The translations under genes were made by a program, and so were the position numbers. 38,610 nucleotides of DNA, taken from contig JAHDIS010000039.1 of NCBI GenBank assembly GCA_020630695.1, positions 1 to 38,610 of the forward strand, in the 5' to 3' direction. The notes beneath the pieces are model-generated. The model ran no database searches. It was not told where the DNA came from and was given only the letters and a program-made list of their open reading frames with translations. Position 1 is the stretch's first letter. The number at the start of each line of letters is the position of its first letter. Below are positions 8,672 through 18,264 of the stretch, in pieces. Source of the stretch: Paracoccaceae bacterium (GTDB taxonomy: Bacteria; Pseudomonadota; Alphaproteobacteria; Rhodobacterales; Rhodobacteraceae).

Positions 8672-9942
8672 ACGAACACGATCCGCCAGTGACCCGCGCT
8701 TGGGTCCTGCATCCTGACATAAAATCCGACCGGGACCGCCGAGATGCCGACATGGCATTGTCAGAGGCGGTCTCTTTGGCTCTGGCGCTGCCTGATCTTG
8801 CTGTGGTCGGGCAGACCGTCGTACCTTTGCCCAAACCCCATCCGGGCATGTTGTTTGGCTCAGGCAAGATTGACGAACTCAAGGCGTTGATGAAGGCCAA
8901 TGAAGTCGAACTGGTTTTGATCGATGGCCCGGTGACCCCGGTGCAGCAGCGCAATCTCGAAAAGGCCTGGGGCGTCAAGCTGCTGGATCGCACGGGTCTG
9001 ATCCTCGAAATCTTCAGCGATCGTGCCGCAACCCGTGAAGGGGTTTTGCAGGTTGAGATGGCGCATCTGTCCTATCAGCGCACAAGGCTGGTCCGGGCCT
9101 GGACTCACCTTGAGCGGCAAAGGGGCGGGCTTGGTTTTGTAGGGGGGCCCGGCGAAACACAGATCGAGGCAGACAGGCGTGCAATTGACGAACAACTTGT
9201 GCGTTTGCGCCGCCAGTTGGAAAAAGTCGTCAAGACACGCGAGTTGCATCGCAAGGCGCGTGCCAAGGTGCCGTACCCGATCATTGCCCTTGTGGGGTAC
9301 ACCAACGCGGGCAAATCTACGCTGTTCAACCGATTGACCGGCGCAGAGGTCATGGCCAAGGACATGCTGTTTGCGACACTGGACCCGACCATGCGATCGG
9401 TTCGGTTGCCGACAGGTGCTGACGTTATTTTGTCGGATACGGTTGGATTCATCTCGGATCTGCCGACCGAGCTGGTGGCGGCTTTCCGTGCGACACTGGA
9501 AGAGGTCTTGGCCGCGGACGTAATCGTGCACGTGCGGGATGTTTCGCACCCCGAAACCGAAGCGCAGGCCGCCGATGTACGCACGATCCTGGGATCGCTC
9601 GGTGTGACCGATGAGACGCCGCAGATCGAACTGTGGAACAAGGTGGATCAGCTGGATCCTGACGAAGCCGAGGCAATGCAGACGCGGGCAGGGCGTGAGA
9701 CGGGGATATTCGCTGTATCTGCGCTGACCGGATTTGGTCTCGATGATTTCCTGACAGACGTGACGCGCCTGCTTGGCGAGGAAAAGCGCGAAGAACAGCT
9801 GGTGTTGCCCTTTGCCGCTGGCAAGCAGCGCGCATGGTTGTTCGACAAAGGCTTGGTCGAGGCCGAACAGCAGGGCGAAGAGGGCTATGTCCTGACGCTT
9901 AAATGGTCGGCCAGCGATCGCGCGCGATTTGAAACGATATGA
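8668..9942 (+). CDS. hflX: GTPase HflX
   Basis: HflX is a ribosome-binding GTPase that splits stalled 70S ribosomes. This 424-residue protein has the N-terminal HflX domain, a coiled-coil linker with [17 protein letters not shown]-like sequence and the GGPGETQIE motif, then the G domain. GTPase motifs are G1 GYTNAGKS, G3 DTVGF and G4 NKVD. The start is a TTG overlapping the hfq stop (TTGA) with a GAGG site 5 bases upstream. The hfq-hflX order matches E. coli and many proteobacteria. Confidence 0.97.
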   Translation: MNEHDPPVTRAWVLHPDIKSDRDRRDADMALSEAVSLALALPDLAVVGQTVVPLPKPHPGMLFGSGKIDELKALMKANEVELVLIDGPVTPVQQRNLEKAWGVKLLDRTGLILEIFSDRAATREGVLQVEMAHLSYQRTRLVRAWTHLERQRGGLGFVGGPGETQIEADRRAIDEQLVRLRRQLEKVVKTRELHRKARAKVPYPIIALVGYTNAGKSTLFNRLTGAEVMAKDMLFATLDPTMRSVRLPTGADVILSDTVGFISDLPTELVAAFRATLEEVLAADVIVHVRDVSHPETEAQAADVRTILGSLGVTDETPQIELWNKVDQLDPDEAEAMQTRAGRETGIFAVSALTGFGLDDFLTDVTRLLGEEKREEQLVLPFAAGKQRAWLFDKGLVEAEQQGEEGYVLTLKWSASDRARFETI

Positions 9943-10075
9943 TTGATTGCCCGTTGCGGCGGCAGACTTCGTTTCGAAAGCGCCTTTTGCACTGATCCTA
10001 TTCGCAAGTAGAATTGCTTTGCCGCAAGCCCTGTGACAGCGTGAATGCAGGGAACGCGTCACACATGGATGGGTC

Positions 10076-11299
10076 ATGACACAGAGCGATACATCGGCAC
10101 CGGGTCTGTCCATGGCAATCTTTGCCGGTTGTATGGTCGCATTCCTGGGTTTTGGCTTTGCCGCGTCCTTTGGCGTTTTTCTGGCGCCGATGTCGCAGGA
10201 TCTGGGGTGGGGGCGAGAAACCTTTTCGCTGTCCGTGGCGGTTCAGCTTTTGACCTGGGGATTTGCGCAGCCAATCGCGGGGGCGATCGCCGACAAATAC
10301 GGCACTGCGCGGGTTTTGGCGTTCGGTGCACTCTTTGCTGGTGCGGGCTTTGCGCTGCGCGGCGTCGTGACTGATCCAACCGCCTTCGTGCTGACCGGCG
10401 TTCTGGTCGGTATAGGCACCGGCGCGGCATCTTTTCCGATTGTGGTTGGCGCCCTTGGAAAAATCGTCAGCGCCGATCGGCGCAGCTTTATTCTGGGGTT
10501 GGGCACGGCGGCGGCATCGCTGGGCATGTTCGTCTCTGCGCCAACGGCGACCTTCATGATCGGCAGTTTGGGTTGGCAGACGGCCTTGCTGCTCATTGGT
10601 TTCAGCTATGTGTTTATCCTGCCCTTTCTGGTGTTCATCGCACGCGTTTCGAAACCCACCGCATCAGGATCGAGCGCCGGTGAATTTGGCAACGCATTGG
10701 CCGTGGCATTCCGGGACCGTAGTTATCTGTGTCTGTTTTTTGGGTTTTTCGTTTGCGGGTTTCACGTTGCCTTTATCCAGACTCATCTGCCTGCCTATGT
10801 GATCGATCTGGGACTGGCCGCGACCATCGGAGCGTGGTCTCTGGCACTGATTGGATTGCTGAACATTGCCGGATCTTTCCTCTCCGGATGGTCCGGGCAG
10901 CGCCACTCGAAAAAGACGGTTCTGAGCGGGATATACTTTGCCCGGGCCGCTGTGATCGCCGTCTTCATTCTGGTGCCGGTCACAGGCACCACCGTGCTGG
11001 TGTTCTCGGCAGTCATGGGGTTGCTATGGCTGTCGACTGTGCCGCTGACCATGGGGCTTGTCGCGCAGACACAGGGTTTGCGTTTCCTGTCCACGCTGAC
11101 CGGATTGGTGTTTCTCAGCCACCAGACAGGGAGCTTTCTGGGCGCATGGCTGGGTGGGCGGATCTATGACGCCGCACAGGATTACACGCCGATGTGGTGG
11201 GCTGCCGTTGTTCTGGGGTTGCTGGCCGCGCTGATCCATTTGCCCATTCGCGAAGAACCCGGCCCACTGGCCCGTGCTGAAATGGCCGCGAAAGGCTGA
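10076..11299 (+). CDS. Major facilitator superfamily transporter
   Basis: This 407-residue protein has about twelve predicted membrane helices in two six-helix halves. The motif-A-like loop between helices 2 and 3 reads GAIADKYGTARVL. The N-terminal sequence (GVFLAPMSQDLGWGRETFSLS) resembles the MFS subgroup containing oxalate/formate antiporters and monocarboxylate carriers. The substrate is not identifiable and no catabolic neighbour points to one. It is separated by about 130 bases from hflX and 200 bases from the Kef gene, so it may be transcribed alone. Confidence 0.9.
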   Translation: MTQSDTSAPGLSMAIFAGCMVAFLGFGFAASFGVFLAPMSQDLGWGRETFSLSVAVQLLTWGFAQPIAGAIADKYGTARVLAFGALFAGAGFALRGVVTDPTAFVLTGVLVGIGTGAASFPIVVGALGKIVSADRRSFILGLGTAAASLGMFVSAPTATFMIGSLGWQTALLLIGFSYVFILPFLVFIARVSKPTASGSSAGEFGNALAVAFRDRSYLCLFFGFFVCGFHVAFIQTHLPAYVIDLGLAATIGAWSLALIGLLNIAGSFLSGWSGQRHSKKTVLSGIYFARAAVIAVFILVPVTGTTVLVFSAVMGLLWLSTVPLTMGLVAQTQGLRFLSTLTGLVFLSHQTGSFLGAWLGGRIYDAAQDYTPMWWAAVVLGLLAALIHLPIREEPGPLARAEMAAKG

Positions 11300-11501
11300 T
11301 CGCAGGCCGTTCCGAAATCGCCTGTGCTGCAGCCTGATCAGGGGCAAACAAAATCCTTCAGTCGTTCCGCTCTGGTCTTTCCAAAGAAAGGCAGAGTAGT
11401 CTTTGCCGCGCGGGGTTTTTGATCACGCCGAATAATCATTAAACCAATGTGTCGATCAGTGGCCGCGGTGCGGCGCCTGCGATACGCACAAGGACCATAT
11501 C
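11300..11501. other. Intergenic region upstream of the Kef-type gene
   Basis: About 200 bases without a gene. It contains an imperfect hairpin at 11370-11396 (CTCTG and CTTT pairing with AAAG and CAGAG) and, further on, a GC-rich GCCGC-GGT-GCGGC hairpin near 11463. An AAGGA ribosome site precedes the Kef start. I see no clear promoter hexamers. Confidence 0.35.
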
Positions 11502-13382
11502 ATGACCGCAGAGTTCCTGTTTATCACGTTTACCCTGTTCCTTGCGGGGATGATTGCGGTGCCTTTGGCATCTCGCTTCGGGCTAGGGTCCGTTTTGGGA
11601 TACCTGATCGCGGGCATTGCTATCGGCCCCATCTTGCATTGGGCTGGGGTGGATGTGGTCGGACTTCAGCATTTCACCGAATTCGGCGTCGTGATGATGC
11701 TGTTCCTGATCGGTCTGGAAATGCAGCCCAAGGTGCTCTGGGCCATGCGCGCCCGGATTTTCGTCATGGGTGGTCTTCAGGTTGGACTGACCACTGCCGG
11801 TGTCATGGCGGTTGCCATGCTGTTCGGGCAGCCTTGGACGGTTGCTCTGGCCATCGGTCTGATATTTGCTCTGTCATCAACGGCCATTGTGACTCAGACT
11901 CTGAATGAAAAGGGCCTGATGCGCAGCGACGGCGGGCAGGCCAGCTTTTCCGTTTTGCTGTTTCAGGACATCGCGGTCATCCCGATGCTGGCTCTGATCC
12001 CTTTGCTGGCACTTCCAGAGTTGCAGGAAGCGCTGCATCACGGAGATGGTCACGGCGATGGCCATGGGGGCGGGCACGGTGAAGAAGGGCTTCATCTGAG
12101 CCTCGTCGAGGGGCTGAGCGGGTGGCAAACCGCTCTGGTGACACTGGCTGCGATTGGCGTGGTTATCGTCGCCGGGCGCTATCTGACCGGGCCGGTCTTT
12201 CGCTATGTGGCCGGTGCGCGCCTGCGCGAATTGTTTGTCAGCACGGCGCTGATGATGGTGGTCGGAATTGCACTTTTGATGACGATGGTCGGGCTTTCGC
12301 CTGCGTTGGGGACATTCCTTGCGGGCGTCGTCATGGCCAACAGCGAATACCGTCATGAGCTGGAAAGCGATATTGCACCATTCAAGGGCATCTTCCTTGG
12401 CGTTTTCTTTATCACCGTTGGGGCCAGCATTGATTTTGCGTTGCTGGGCGAAAACCTGGCATTGATCGTCGGGCTGACGCTTGGGCTGATCGTGCTCAAG
12501 TCGGTTGTTCTGTTTGTGCTGGGGCATGTCTTCAAGCTTGAAGGCGGCGACAAGTGGTTGTTCGCACTTGGATTGGCGCAGGCGGGTGAATTTGGTTTTG
12601 TCCTTGTGTCGTTCACCGTGGCGAATGCCGTTGTGCCGGGGCCGGTGGCTGATTTGCTTTTGCTGGTCGTCGCGCTCTCGATGCTTCTGACGCCCGCATT
12701 GTTCATCTGCTATGACAAGCTGATCGCGCCGCGCTATTCGCGCCAGCAGGTTCAGGAAGCGGACGAAATTTCATCGGATGCCAAGATTCTCATCGCAGGT
12801 CATGGCCGGTTTGGCGGGATCGTAAACCGGGCTTTGCAAGCGGCGGATTATGAAACAACGGTCATCGACTACAGCAACGAACAGTTGGAAATGCTTCGGA
12901 AGTTCGGGATGAGCGTCTACTACGGTGATGCCACGCGACCTGATCTGTTGCATGCGGCCGGGATTGATGAGGCCGAAGTTCTGGTCATCGCCATTGACGA
13001 CAAGGAAGCGATTACCGAACTGACGCGCCACGTGCGCGAACATCATCCTCATGTGCATGTGGTGGCCCGCGCCATCGACCGTTGGCATGTTTATGATCTG
13101 TGGTCTGTTGGATGCCGAGACATCATCCGCGAAACCTATGACAGCTCGATCCGGGCGGCGCGGTCTGTGTTCGAGGCGCTGGGTATCGAACGCAGCAAGG
13201 CAGAGCGGCTGACCGGCGTGTTCGAAGAGTATGACCGGTCGACGATGCTGAAACTTGCCGAAGTCTACGACTACAACGACCCAGACTCTGATTTGAGCGA
13301 GTATTCACGGGTTGCGCGCGAAAACCTGGACGAGTGGGAAGCAGAGCTGAAGCAGAACATGCAGACAGCGTTGAAAGAATAA
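11502..13382 (+). CDS. Kef-type potassium/proton antiporter (CPA2 family) with His-rich loop
   Basis: This 626-residue protein joins an N-terminal CPA2 sodium/proton exchanger domain (about residues 1-385, roughly 12 helices) to a cytoplasmic TrkA-N (RCK) domain starting at about 428. The ion-site FQD motif is at 164-166 and the dinucleotide motif GHGRFG at 433-438. Relatives KefB/KefC export potassium to protect against electrophiles, gated by glutathione adducts. The loop at residues 179-198 carries eight His in a Gly/Asp background, which suggests metal binding. No kefF/kefG ancillary gene is adjacent, so a glutathione link is not shown. The C-terminal tail is acidic. Confidence 0.92.
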   Translation: MTAEFLFITFTLFLAGMIAVPLASRFGLGSVLGYLIAGIAIGPILHWAGVDVVGLQHFTEFGVVMMLFLIGLEMQPKVLWAMRARIFVMGGLQVGLTTAGVMAVAMLFGQPWTVALAIGLIFALSSTAIVTQTLNEKGLMRSDGGQASFSVLLFQDIAVIPMLALIPLLALPELQEALHHGDGHGDGHGGGHGEEGLHLSLVEGLSGWQTALVTLAAIGVVIVAGRYLTGPVFRYVAGARLRELFVSTALMMVVGIALLMTMVGLSPALGTFLAGVVMANSEYRHELESDIAPFKGIFLGVFFITVGASIDFALLGENLALIVGLTLGLIVLKSVVLFVLGHVFKLEGGDKWLFALGLAQAGEFGFVLVSFTVANAVVPGPVADLLLLVVALSMLLTPALFICYDKLIAPRYSRQQVQEADEISSDAKILIAGHGRFGGIVNRALQAADYETTVIDYSNEQLEMLRKFGMSVYYGDATRPDLLHAAGIDEAEVLVIAIDDKEAITELTRHVREHHPHVHVVARAIDRWHVYDLWSVGCRDIIRETYDSSIRAARSVFEALGIERSKAERLTGVFEEYDRSTMLKLAEVYDYNDPDSDLSEYSRVARENLDEWEAELKQNMQTALKE

Positions 13383-13417
13383 CTGCGCTTCTTGCCAAGT
13401 GGACCGCGTTTGGATCT

Positions 13418-14365
13418 TCAGACGCGGTCAGGCAGCGCATCAGGACTGTTCAGGATCTCTTGTGCGGCTGCCCAAAGTTGCGCCTGTCTGCGCGATGGCT
13501 CTGCAGGTGTGCGTGCCCATAGGCCGAGTGCAAAGGCACGGAACAGAAAACGCGCGACGTCGGGGTTCGTTTGCAAATCGCCATAGCCGGAAAACAGGGC
13601 GGTGATGGCGGCCCGGCGGGTGCCGTGCGGGCTAAGGGCCATAAGTGCAGCGCTGACAGAGAAGAGGTCTCTGAGCGGCTCATCCATAGCGGCGTTTTCA
13701 AAGTCGATGCCCCAGATCGTGCCGGCCCGATCAACCATCAGGTTGCCCGGTGTCAGATCCTTGTGCGTGATTGCGCGGGTCGATGGTTTGCCGCGCAGTG
13801 CCAGACCGTCCGACGCGATCTGACTGGCAGCTGTACTAAACCCCTGCGCGTCCGGCGGGGTACGGGCACCGGTTCGCACCTGATTTGCCAGTTTATCCAG
13901 CCAGGCAATGTGCCCTTTGGGGCGAAAAGGCTGACTTTGTCGCGATGGGGTGTGCAGCGCCGCGATCCAGCCGCCGACTTTCGTCAAAATCGCATCTGCG
14001 TCGTCAGCTGCAGCGGAGTCCAGAACTGCATCCAGCGGATCGCCGCAGGTGTCCTGCATCAGCAGGGCGCACTGTGATGGATCATAGTCGAGCACGGCCG
14101 GCGCGCGGTGGGGCGCTTTGCCAAGAAACCCGGCCACGTCACGTTGCCGGTCGGCCTGAGCGGTGGCTTTGGCCAGATTGCCGGGACCCCAGACCTTGAT
14201 CACCGCGGGCACAGGGCCGCCCGTCACCCGGAAAGGCGTCGCGCGCAGCGGCTTGCTGAGCGGCTTTAGCGGGATCAGCGCGCCTTTCCAGTCGGGCCAA
14301 AACCGGCTGAGTACCCGCAGCGCTGTGCTCTGGGCCGCCTCGGCGTTCAGGTGCGTATCGCTCAC
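13418..14365 (-). CDS. APH-family phosphotransferase (aminoglycoside/choline kinase fold)
   Basis: This 315-residue protein has the APH kinase fold. The catalytic loop HKDLTPGN (H201, D203, N208) and the metal-binding Asp in GIDFEN (D221) are both present. Such enzymes phosphorylate small hydroxylated molecules; substrates range from antibiotics to choline, homoserine and sugars, and cannot be predicted here. A clear antibiotic-resistance assignment is not supported. The ATG overlaps the stop of the upstream acylase gene (ATGA), so the pair is translationally coupled. It converges with the Kef gene across only 35 bases. Confidence 0.85.
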   Translation of the reverse strand: MSDTHLNAEAAQSTALRVLSRFWPDWKGALIPLKPLSKPLRATPFRVTGGPVPAVIKVWGPGNLAKATAQADRQRDVAGFLGKAPHRAPAVLDYDPSQCALLMQDTCGDPLDAVLDSAAADDADAILTKVGGWIAALHTPSRQSQPFRPKGHIAWLDKLANQVRTGARTPPDAQGFSTAASQIASDGLALRGKPSTRAITHKDLTPGNLMVDRAGTIWGIDFENAAMDEPLRDLFSVSAALMALSPHGTRRAAITALFSGYGDLQTNPDVARFLFRAFALGLWARTPAEPSRRQAQLWAAAQEILNSPDALPDRV

Positions 14366-16824
14366 GGTTTGACGAGGCGCGTCACCCCGACCGAAGCAGC
14401 GCGTGCCAGATCGGTATCAAGTGACATGGGAATATATTCGCCGCGCCGCCAAAGCTGCCCCAGATCGTCATAGTGACGTGACAGGAAATGACCTGATTGA
14501 CCGGTTGAGGCGATGAATACCGAACTGTCTGGATCAGCAAAGTCGTAGACGCCCCGATAGGCTGCGGCATGCACATTGAGGAAGGGTTCCGGATCACGTC
14601 CGGACGTCCTGCCGCGTTGCAGGGTATGATCCCCGCCAGAGGTGCTCTGCCGGATGTTTACAAAGTACCGCAGTACCGGCACTTCGCCCAGAACGGGATG
14701 ATCATGGGCAGCTTGGTGCGCGTCGCCCCAACGCAGCGATTCCAGTTCCGTGCCATAGGTTTCGTCGATCCAGATCAGTGCGTCGTCCAGCGCGAGGCGG
14801 GCGACATCCGAGCAGGTTTCTACGCGCGCTGAGCGAATGATGTCGCACCATTTGGATGCCCCGTTCACATCCCGGAAAACCCGTTCGATGAACAATGGCT
14901 CCACATGATGGAATTCGTCGGCAAGCGGACCAAGATCGTCGCGGATCAGACGTTCCTGCAAGGCGCGCACCCAGGCTGCATAGAGCAGGGGTTCGGGCAG
15001 ATGTTCATTCATCTCGCCATTCCAATTGGCCAGAAGAGCCAGCGCGCGCTGGCGCTGCCGGGCCGGCGTGCCTTCTGGGGCGGCTTCTTCGGTGAACCAA
15101 AGATCGCGGCCAATCAGGGGCAGCAAGGTGCGCGCGGCTTCTGAAACCGTGTCCAGTTGCGCTTCGATAAAGCTGTCGCGGGTGTGAACCTGACGGCCCT
15201 GCATCAGGCCGCGCCACCGCAAAACGCGCTGACTGTCGCCCCAGTCAAAGCTGACATGTAGCGGAAACGGGCGGTTCACGGATTTGTTGTTGGTATTGCC
15301 GACAATGCCGCCTTGTGGGTTCACGAATTCGGGGTTGGCGGAATAGGGCAGCATACCCTGCCACTGGTTTTCCCGCTTCCAGCCCAGTGAGGGCAAGCGC
15401 CCCTGGCTTTGGTGCTCGGCTGTTCGGCGCGGCATGGCGCCGATGGTCTTCATCGCGATGGTATCGGCGTCGATCAGTGTCAGGTTCTGCGAGGGGGCGA
15501 CATAGGCCCGCGAAGCTTCGAGTGCGTCTTCGACGGAGCCTGCGTTCATCAGCGCCACGGCACCTGACAGGGATGTGTCACGCCCGGACAGGGCGGTCCA
15601 ACCCAAGGCCGCCACATGGCCGGGTGGGGTCACCGATGCCAGATCGAATTGCGATCCCGGCAAGACCGGGCCGTTTTGTGTCGAACGCATCGTGATTGTG
15701 ACGGGTGCATCGTCCTTGATATTGATGATGGATCGGCGCGTGACGAATTCGGCCCAGCCCTCCGGCGTGCGGTATTGTTCCGGGTTTTCGGGGTTCAGCT
15801 CTTCGATAAAGAGGTCCTGATCATCCATGTATGAGGACGTCAGCCCCCAGGCCAGACGTTCGTTGCGGCCAACCATGATGGCCGGAATGCCGGGAATTGT
15901 CCCGCCAATCACGCCGCCGGATTGCAGCTGCAGGCGTGCCAGAAACCACGTGCCGGGGGCGGTCAGCCCGAGGTGTGGGTCATTGGCCAGCAATGTGCCG
16001 GGGCCAGCCGACCGGGTCGCAGCCGCGGCCCATGCGTTGGATGCACCGGCCAGACCACGCGGCGCGATGGGGCTGAGGAATGCGTGCCGCGTCTGGCTGG
16101 GCGAATAAGGGGCCAGTCCATCGGGCATCAGGTTGGCATAGTCGGGCAATGCCGCGACACCGCCGCCGGGCATGTCAGGCAAAAGGTCGGCCAGACGGTC
16201 CTCATCGGCCAACAAAAGCGATGTTCGAGCGCGCAGGACTTCCTCTTTGAGGTGCCCTGAGAGTTGCAGCGCCATGAGCTTGACCAGAGCTATGGAGTCC
16301 GCAGGCTGCCATGGCGAGATCGGCGCGTTGAACATGAAGAATTCCGGCGCACCCCGGCCCAGACTGTCGCTGTTGATTTCCTTGATCCTCGCATTGACGC
16401 CTGCCGCATAAGCTTCGAGAGCGTCGAGCGTGGCTGCGTCTTGATGCTGAACGGATTGCACCGCCAGTGGATACAGATCGAGCCGCCGCAAGAGCGTGTC
16501 GGTTTCAACGGTGCGCCGGCCGAAAATTTCAGAAAGGCGCCCCTGTGCGGTCCTGCGCATCAGTGTCATCTGCCACAGCCGGTCCTGCGCATGCACATAC
16601 CCAAGCCCGAAAAAGGCATCGCGATCGGACAGCGCCATGACGTGCGGGATGCCGGCGTTGTCGCGAATGATTTCGATGTCGGCCGTGATTCCGGAAACAG
16701 CACGTGTCTTGTCGTAGTCCGGCAGGGATCGAGAGGCGAGATAATAGGTAAGCAACACGCCAATGACGCCCAGCACGAGCGCCGCGCTGACCAGTCGCAA
16801 AAGCCATCGGAATACAACCGCCAT
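14362..16824 (-). CDS. Penicillin acylase family protein (Ntn hydrolase)
   Basis: This is an exported S45-family amidase of about 820 residues. An N-terminal hydrophobic segment is followed by an alpha-subunit region with the family motif HVMALSDRDAFFGLGYVHAQDRLWQM. Autocleavage should occur before the Ser in AGA-SNAW (Ser268 counted from the upstream ATG at 16842), which becomes the catalytic nucleophile. ANDPHLGLTAPGTW follows as expected. Members hydrolyse penicillins, acyl-homoserine lactones or other N-acyl compounds. I chose the second ATG at 16824 because AGGGCGAGGGAA sits just upstream of it. It is coupled to the APH-like kinase downstream. Confidence 0.92.
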   Translation of the reverse strand: MAVVFRWLLRLVSAALVLGVIGVLLTYYLASRSLPDYDKTRAVSGITADIEIIRDNAGIPHVMALSDRDAFFGLGYVHAQDRLWQMTLMRRTAQGRLSEIFGRRTVETDTLLRRLDLYPLAVQSVQHQDAATLDALEAYAAGVNARIKEINSDSLGRGAPEFFMFNAPISPWQPADSIALVKLMALQLSGHLKEEVLRARTSLLLADEDRLADLLPDMPGGGVAALPDYANLMPDGLAPYSPSQTRHAFLSPIAPRGLAGASNAWAAAATRSAGPGTLLANDPHLGLTAPGTWFLARLQLQSGGVIGGTIPGIPAIMVGRNERLAWGLTSSYMDDQDLFIEELNPENPEQYRTPEGWAEFVTRRSIINIKDDAPVTITMRSTQNGPVLPGSQFDLASVTPPGHVAALGWTALSGRDTSLSGAVALMNAGSVEDALEASRAYVAPSQNLTLIDADTIAMKTIGAMPRRTAEHQSQGRLPSLGWKRENQWQGMLPYSANPEFVNPQGGIVGNTNNKSVNRPFPLHVSFDWGDSQRVLRWRGLMQGRQVHTRDSFIEAQLDTVSEAARTLLPLIGRDLWFTEEAAPEGTPARQRQRALALLANWNGEMNEHLPEPLLYAAWVRALQERLIRDDLGPLADEFHHVEPLFIERVFRDVNGASKWCDIIRSARVETCSDVARLALDDALIWIDETYGTELESLRWGDAHQAAHDHPVLGEVPVLRYFVNIRQSTSGGDHTLQRGRTSGRDPEPFLNVHAAAYRGVYDFADPDSSVFIASTGQSGHFLSRHYDDLGQLWRRGEYIPMSLDTDLARAASVGVTRLVKP

Positions 16825-16857
16825 TTCCCTCGCCCTTTGCATGCGCTAACTGGGTAG

Positions 16858-16873
16858 GCAGGGATTATCCTGC
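16858..16873. promoter_or_regulatory. Inverted repeat in a divergent promoter region
   Basis: GCAGG-N6-CCTGC lies between the divergent acylase and dehydrogenase genes, in a 138-base gap that must contain both promoters. It could be an operator, but short GC-rich repeats arise by chance and there is no adjacent regulator. Confidence 0.25.
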
Positions 16874-16962
16874 ATGGCCGCCAATGCCAATAGGGTGGTC
16901 AGTGTGGGCGTATTATTGCAAAGCGCGTGTGTATTCGCGCTGAAGAGCAAGGGAGAATTGCA

Positions 16963-17835
16963 ATGGCAAAGGTAGCGTTTCTGGGGCTGGGTGTCATGGG
17001 ATACCCGATGGCAGGACATCTGGCCAAGGCCGGTCACGAGGTAACCGTTTACAATCGTACCTTTGCCAAGGCCGAAGCCTGGGCAAAAGAACATGGCGGT
17101 ACCGCTGCCGCGACCCCGCGCGAGGCGGCACAGGGCTGCGACTTTGTCATGGCCTGCGTCGGAAACGACGATGATCTGCGTTCGGTTTGCCTCGGTGAGG
17201 ATGGCGCATTTGCAGGCATGGGGTCCGGCGCGACGTTCGTGGATCACACAACGGTTTCCGCGCAGGTCACGCGCGAGCTCTATGCCACGGCAGCAGATGC
17301 GGGTCTGTCCTTCGTGGATGCGCCTGTCTCTGGCGGCCAGGCCGGTGCCGAGAATGGCCAGTTGGTGATCATGTGTGGCGGCGACGAGGGCGTCTATGCC
17401 TCGGCTGAGCCTGTGATGCAGTCCTATGCCAAGCTGTGCAAACGGCTGGGCGAAAGTGGCGCAGGCCAGTTGACCAAGATGGTGAACCAGATTTGCATTG
17501 CCGGATTGGTTCAGGGCTTGTCCGAAGGGCTGCACTTTGCCGCTAAGGCTGGTCTTGATGGGCGCGAGGTGGTCGAGGTGATTGGTGGTGGCGCGGCGGG
17601 CAGCTGGCAGATGGTCAACCGGGTCGACACCATGGTCGATGATGAATTCGAACATGGCTTTGCCGTTGACTGGATGCGCAAGGATCTCGGAATTTGTCTC
17701 ATGACAGCGAATGAGAATGGCGCATCGCTGCCTGTTACCGCCTTGGTGGATCAGTTCTACAAGGACGTACAGAAAATGGGCGGCGGGCGCTGGGATACGT
17801 CAAGCCTGATCAAGCGGCTCAATGCGCTTGGCTGA
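16963..17835 (+). CDS. NAD(P)-dependent beta-hydroxyacid dehydrogenase (3-hydroxyisobutyrate dehydrogenase family)
   Basis: This 290-residue soluble enzyme has the family layout. An N-terminal Rossmann domain with GLGVMG (about 6-11) is followed by the substrate loop DAPVSGGQAGAENG, the catalytic Lys172 in TKMVNQ, and an all-helical C-terminal domain. Family members oxidise 3-hydroxyisobutyrate, tartronate semialdehyde or related acids, or reduce short-chain semialdehydes. A valine-pathway role is possible but not shown; the leucine operon is 9 kb away and separate. The ATG at 16963 is preceded by GGGAGAA, so I prefer it to an upstream in-frame start. Confidence 0.92.
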   Translation: MAKVAFLGLGVMGYPMAGHLAKAGHEVTVYNRTFAKAEAWAKEHGGTAAATPREAAQGCDFVMACVGNDDDLRSVCLGEDGAFAGMGSGATFVDHTTVSAQVTRELYATAADAGLSFVDAPVSGGQAGAENGQLVIMCGGDEGVYASAEPVMQSYAKLCKRLGESGAGQLTKMVNQICIAGLVQGLSEGLHFAAKAGLDGREVVEVIGGGAAGSWQMVNRVDTMVDDEFEHGFAVDWMRKDLGICLMTANENGASLPVTALVDQFYKDVQKMGGGRWDTSSLIKRLNALG

Positions 17836-17862
17836 CCCATATCCGATGAAGGGCAGGGCGTG

Positions 17863-18264
17863 ATGCAACGCCTTGCCCACATTGCGCTGGTGGTCAGCGA
17901 CTATGACGAGGCCATAGCCTTCTACGTGGATCTGCTCGGATTTGAACTGGTAGAAGACACCTATCAGCCCGAACAGGACAAACGCTGGGTTGTGGTGCGG
18001 CCAAGCGGCGGGGGCTGTTCCATCTTGCTGGCGCGGGCGTCGAATGACAGGCAGGCCAGTTTTGTCGGGGATCAGGCCGGCGGGCGGGTTTTCCTGTTTC
18101 TGCAGACCGATGACTTCTGGCGTGACTATAACGACATGCTGAACAAGGGCGTGGAATTTGCACGAGCGCCGAAGGACGCCCCCTATGGCACCGTCGCGGT
18201 GTTCAAGGATTTATACGGCAATCTGTGGGACCTGATTCAGTTTACGGATGGGCGTGCGAACTGA
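17863..18264 (+). CDS. VOC (glyoxalase/bleomycin-resistance/dioxygenase fold) protein
   Basis: This 133-residue single VOC domain has the N-terminal HIALVVSDYDEAIAFYVDLLGF and the C-terminal FKDLYGNLWDLIQF patterns. A metal-binding His is visible at the N-terminus and a C-terminal metal-ligand position is plausible. Its substrate is unknown. It starts 27 bases after the dehydrogenase, so both are probably one transcript. A GTG lies directly before the chosen ATG. Its 3' end overlaps the converging GNAT gene by about 20 bases. Confidence 0.88.
   Translation: MQRLAHIALVVSDYDEAIAFYVDLLGFELVEDTYQPEQDKRWVVVRPSGGGCSILLARASNDRQASFVGDQAGGRVFLFLQTDDFWRDYNDMLNKGVEFARAPKDAPYGTVAVFKDLYGNLWDLIQFTDGRAN

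Noticed and set aside
16846-17655. Minus-strand ORF of 269 codons opposite the dehydrogenase
   Set aside because: Antisense shadow; the plus-strand gene has all family motifs.
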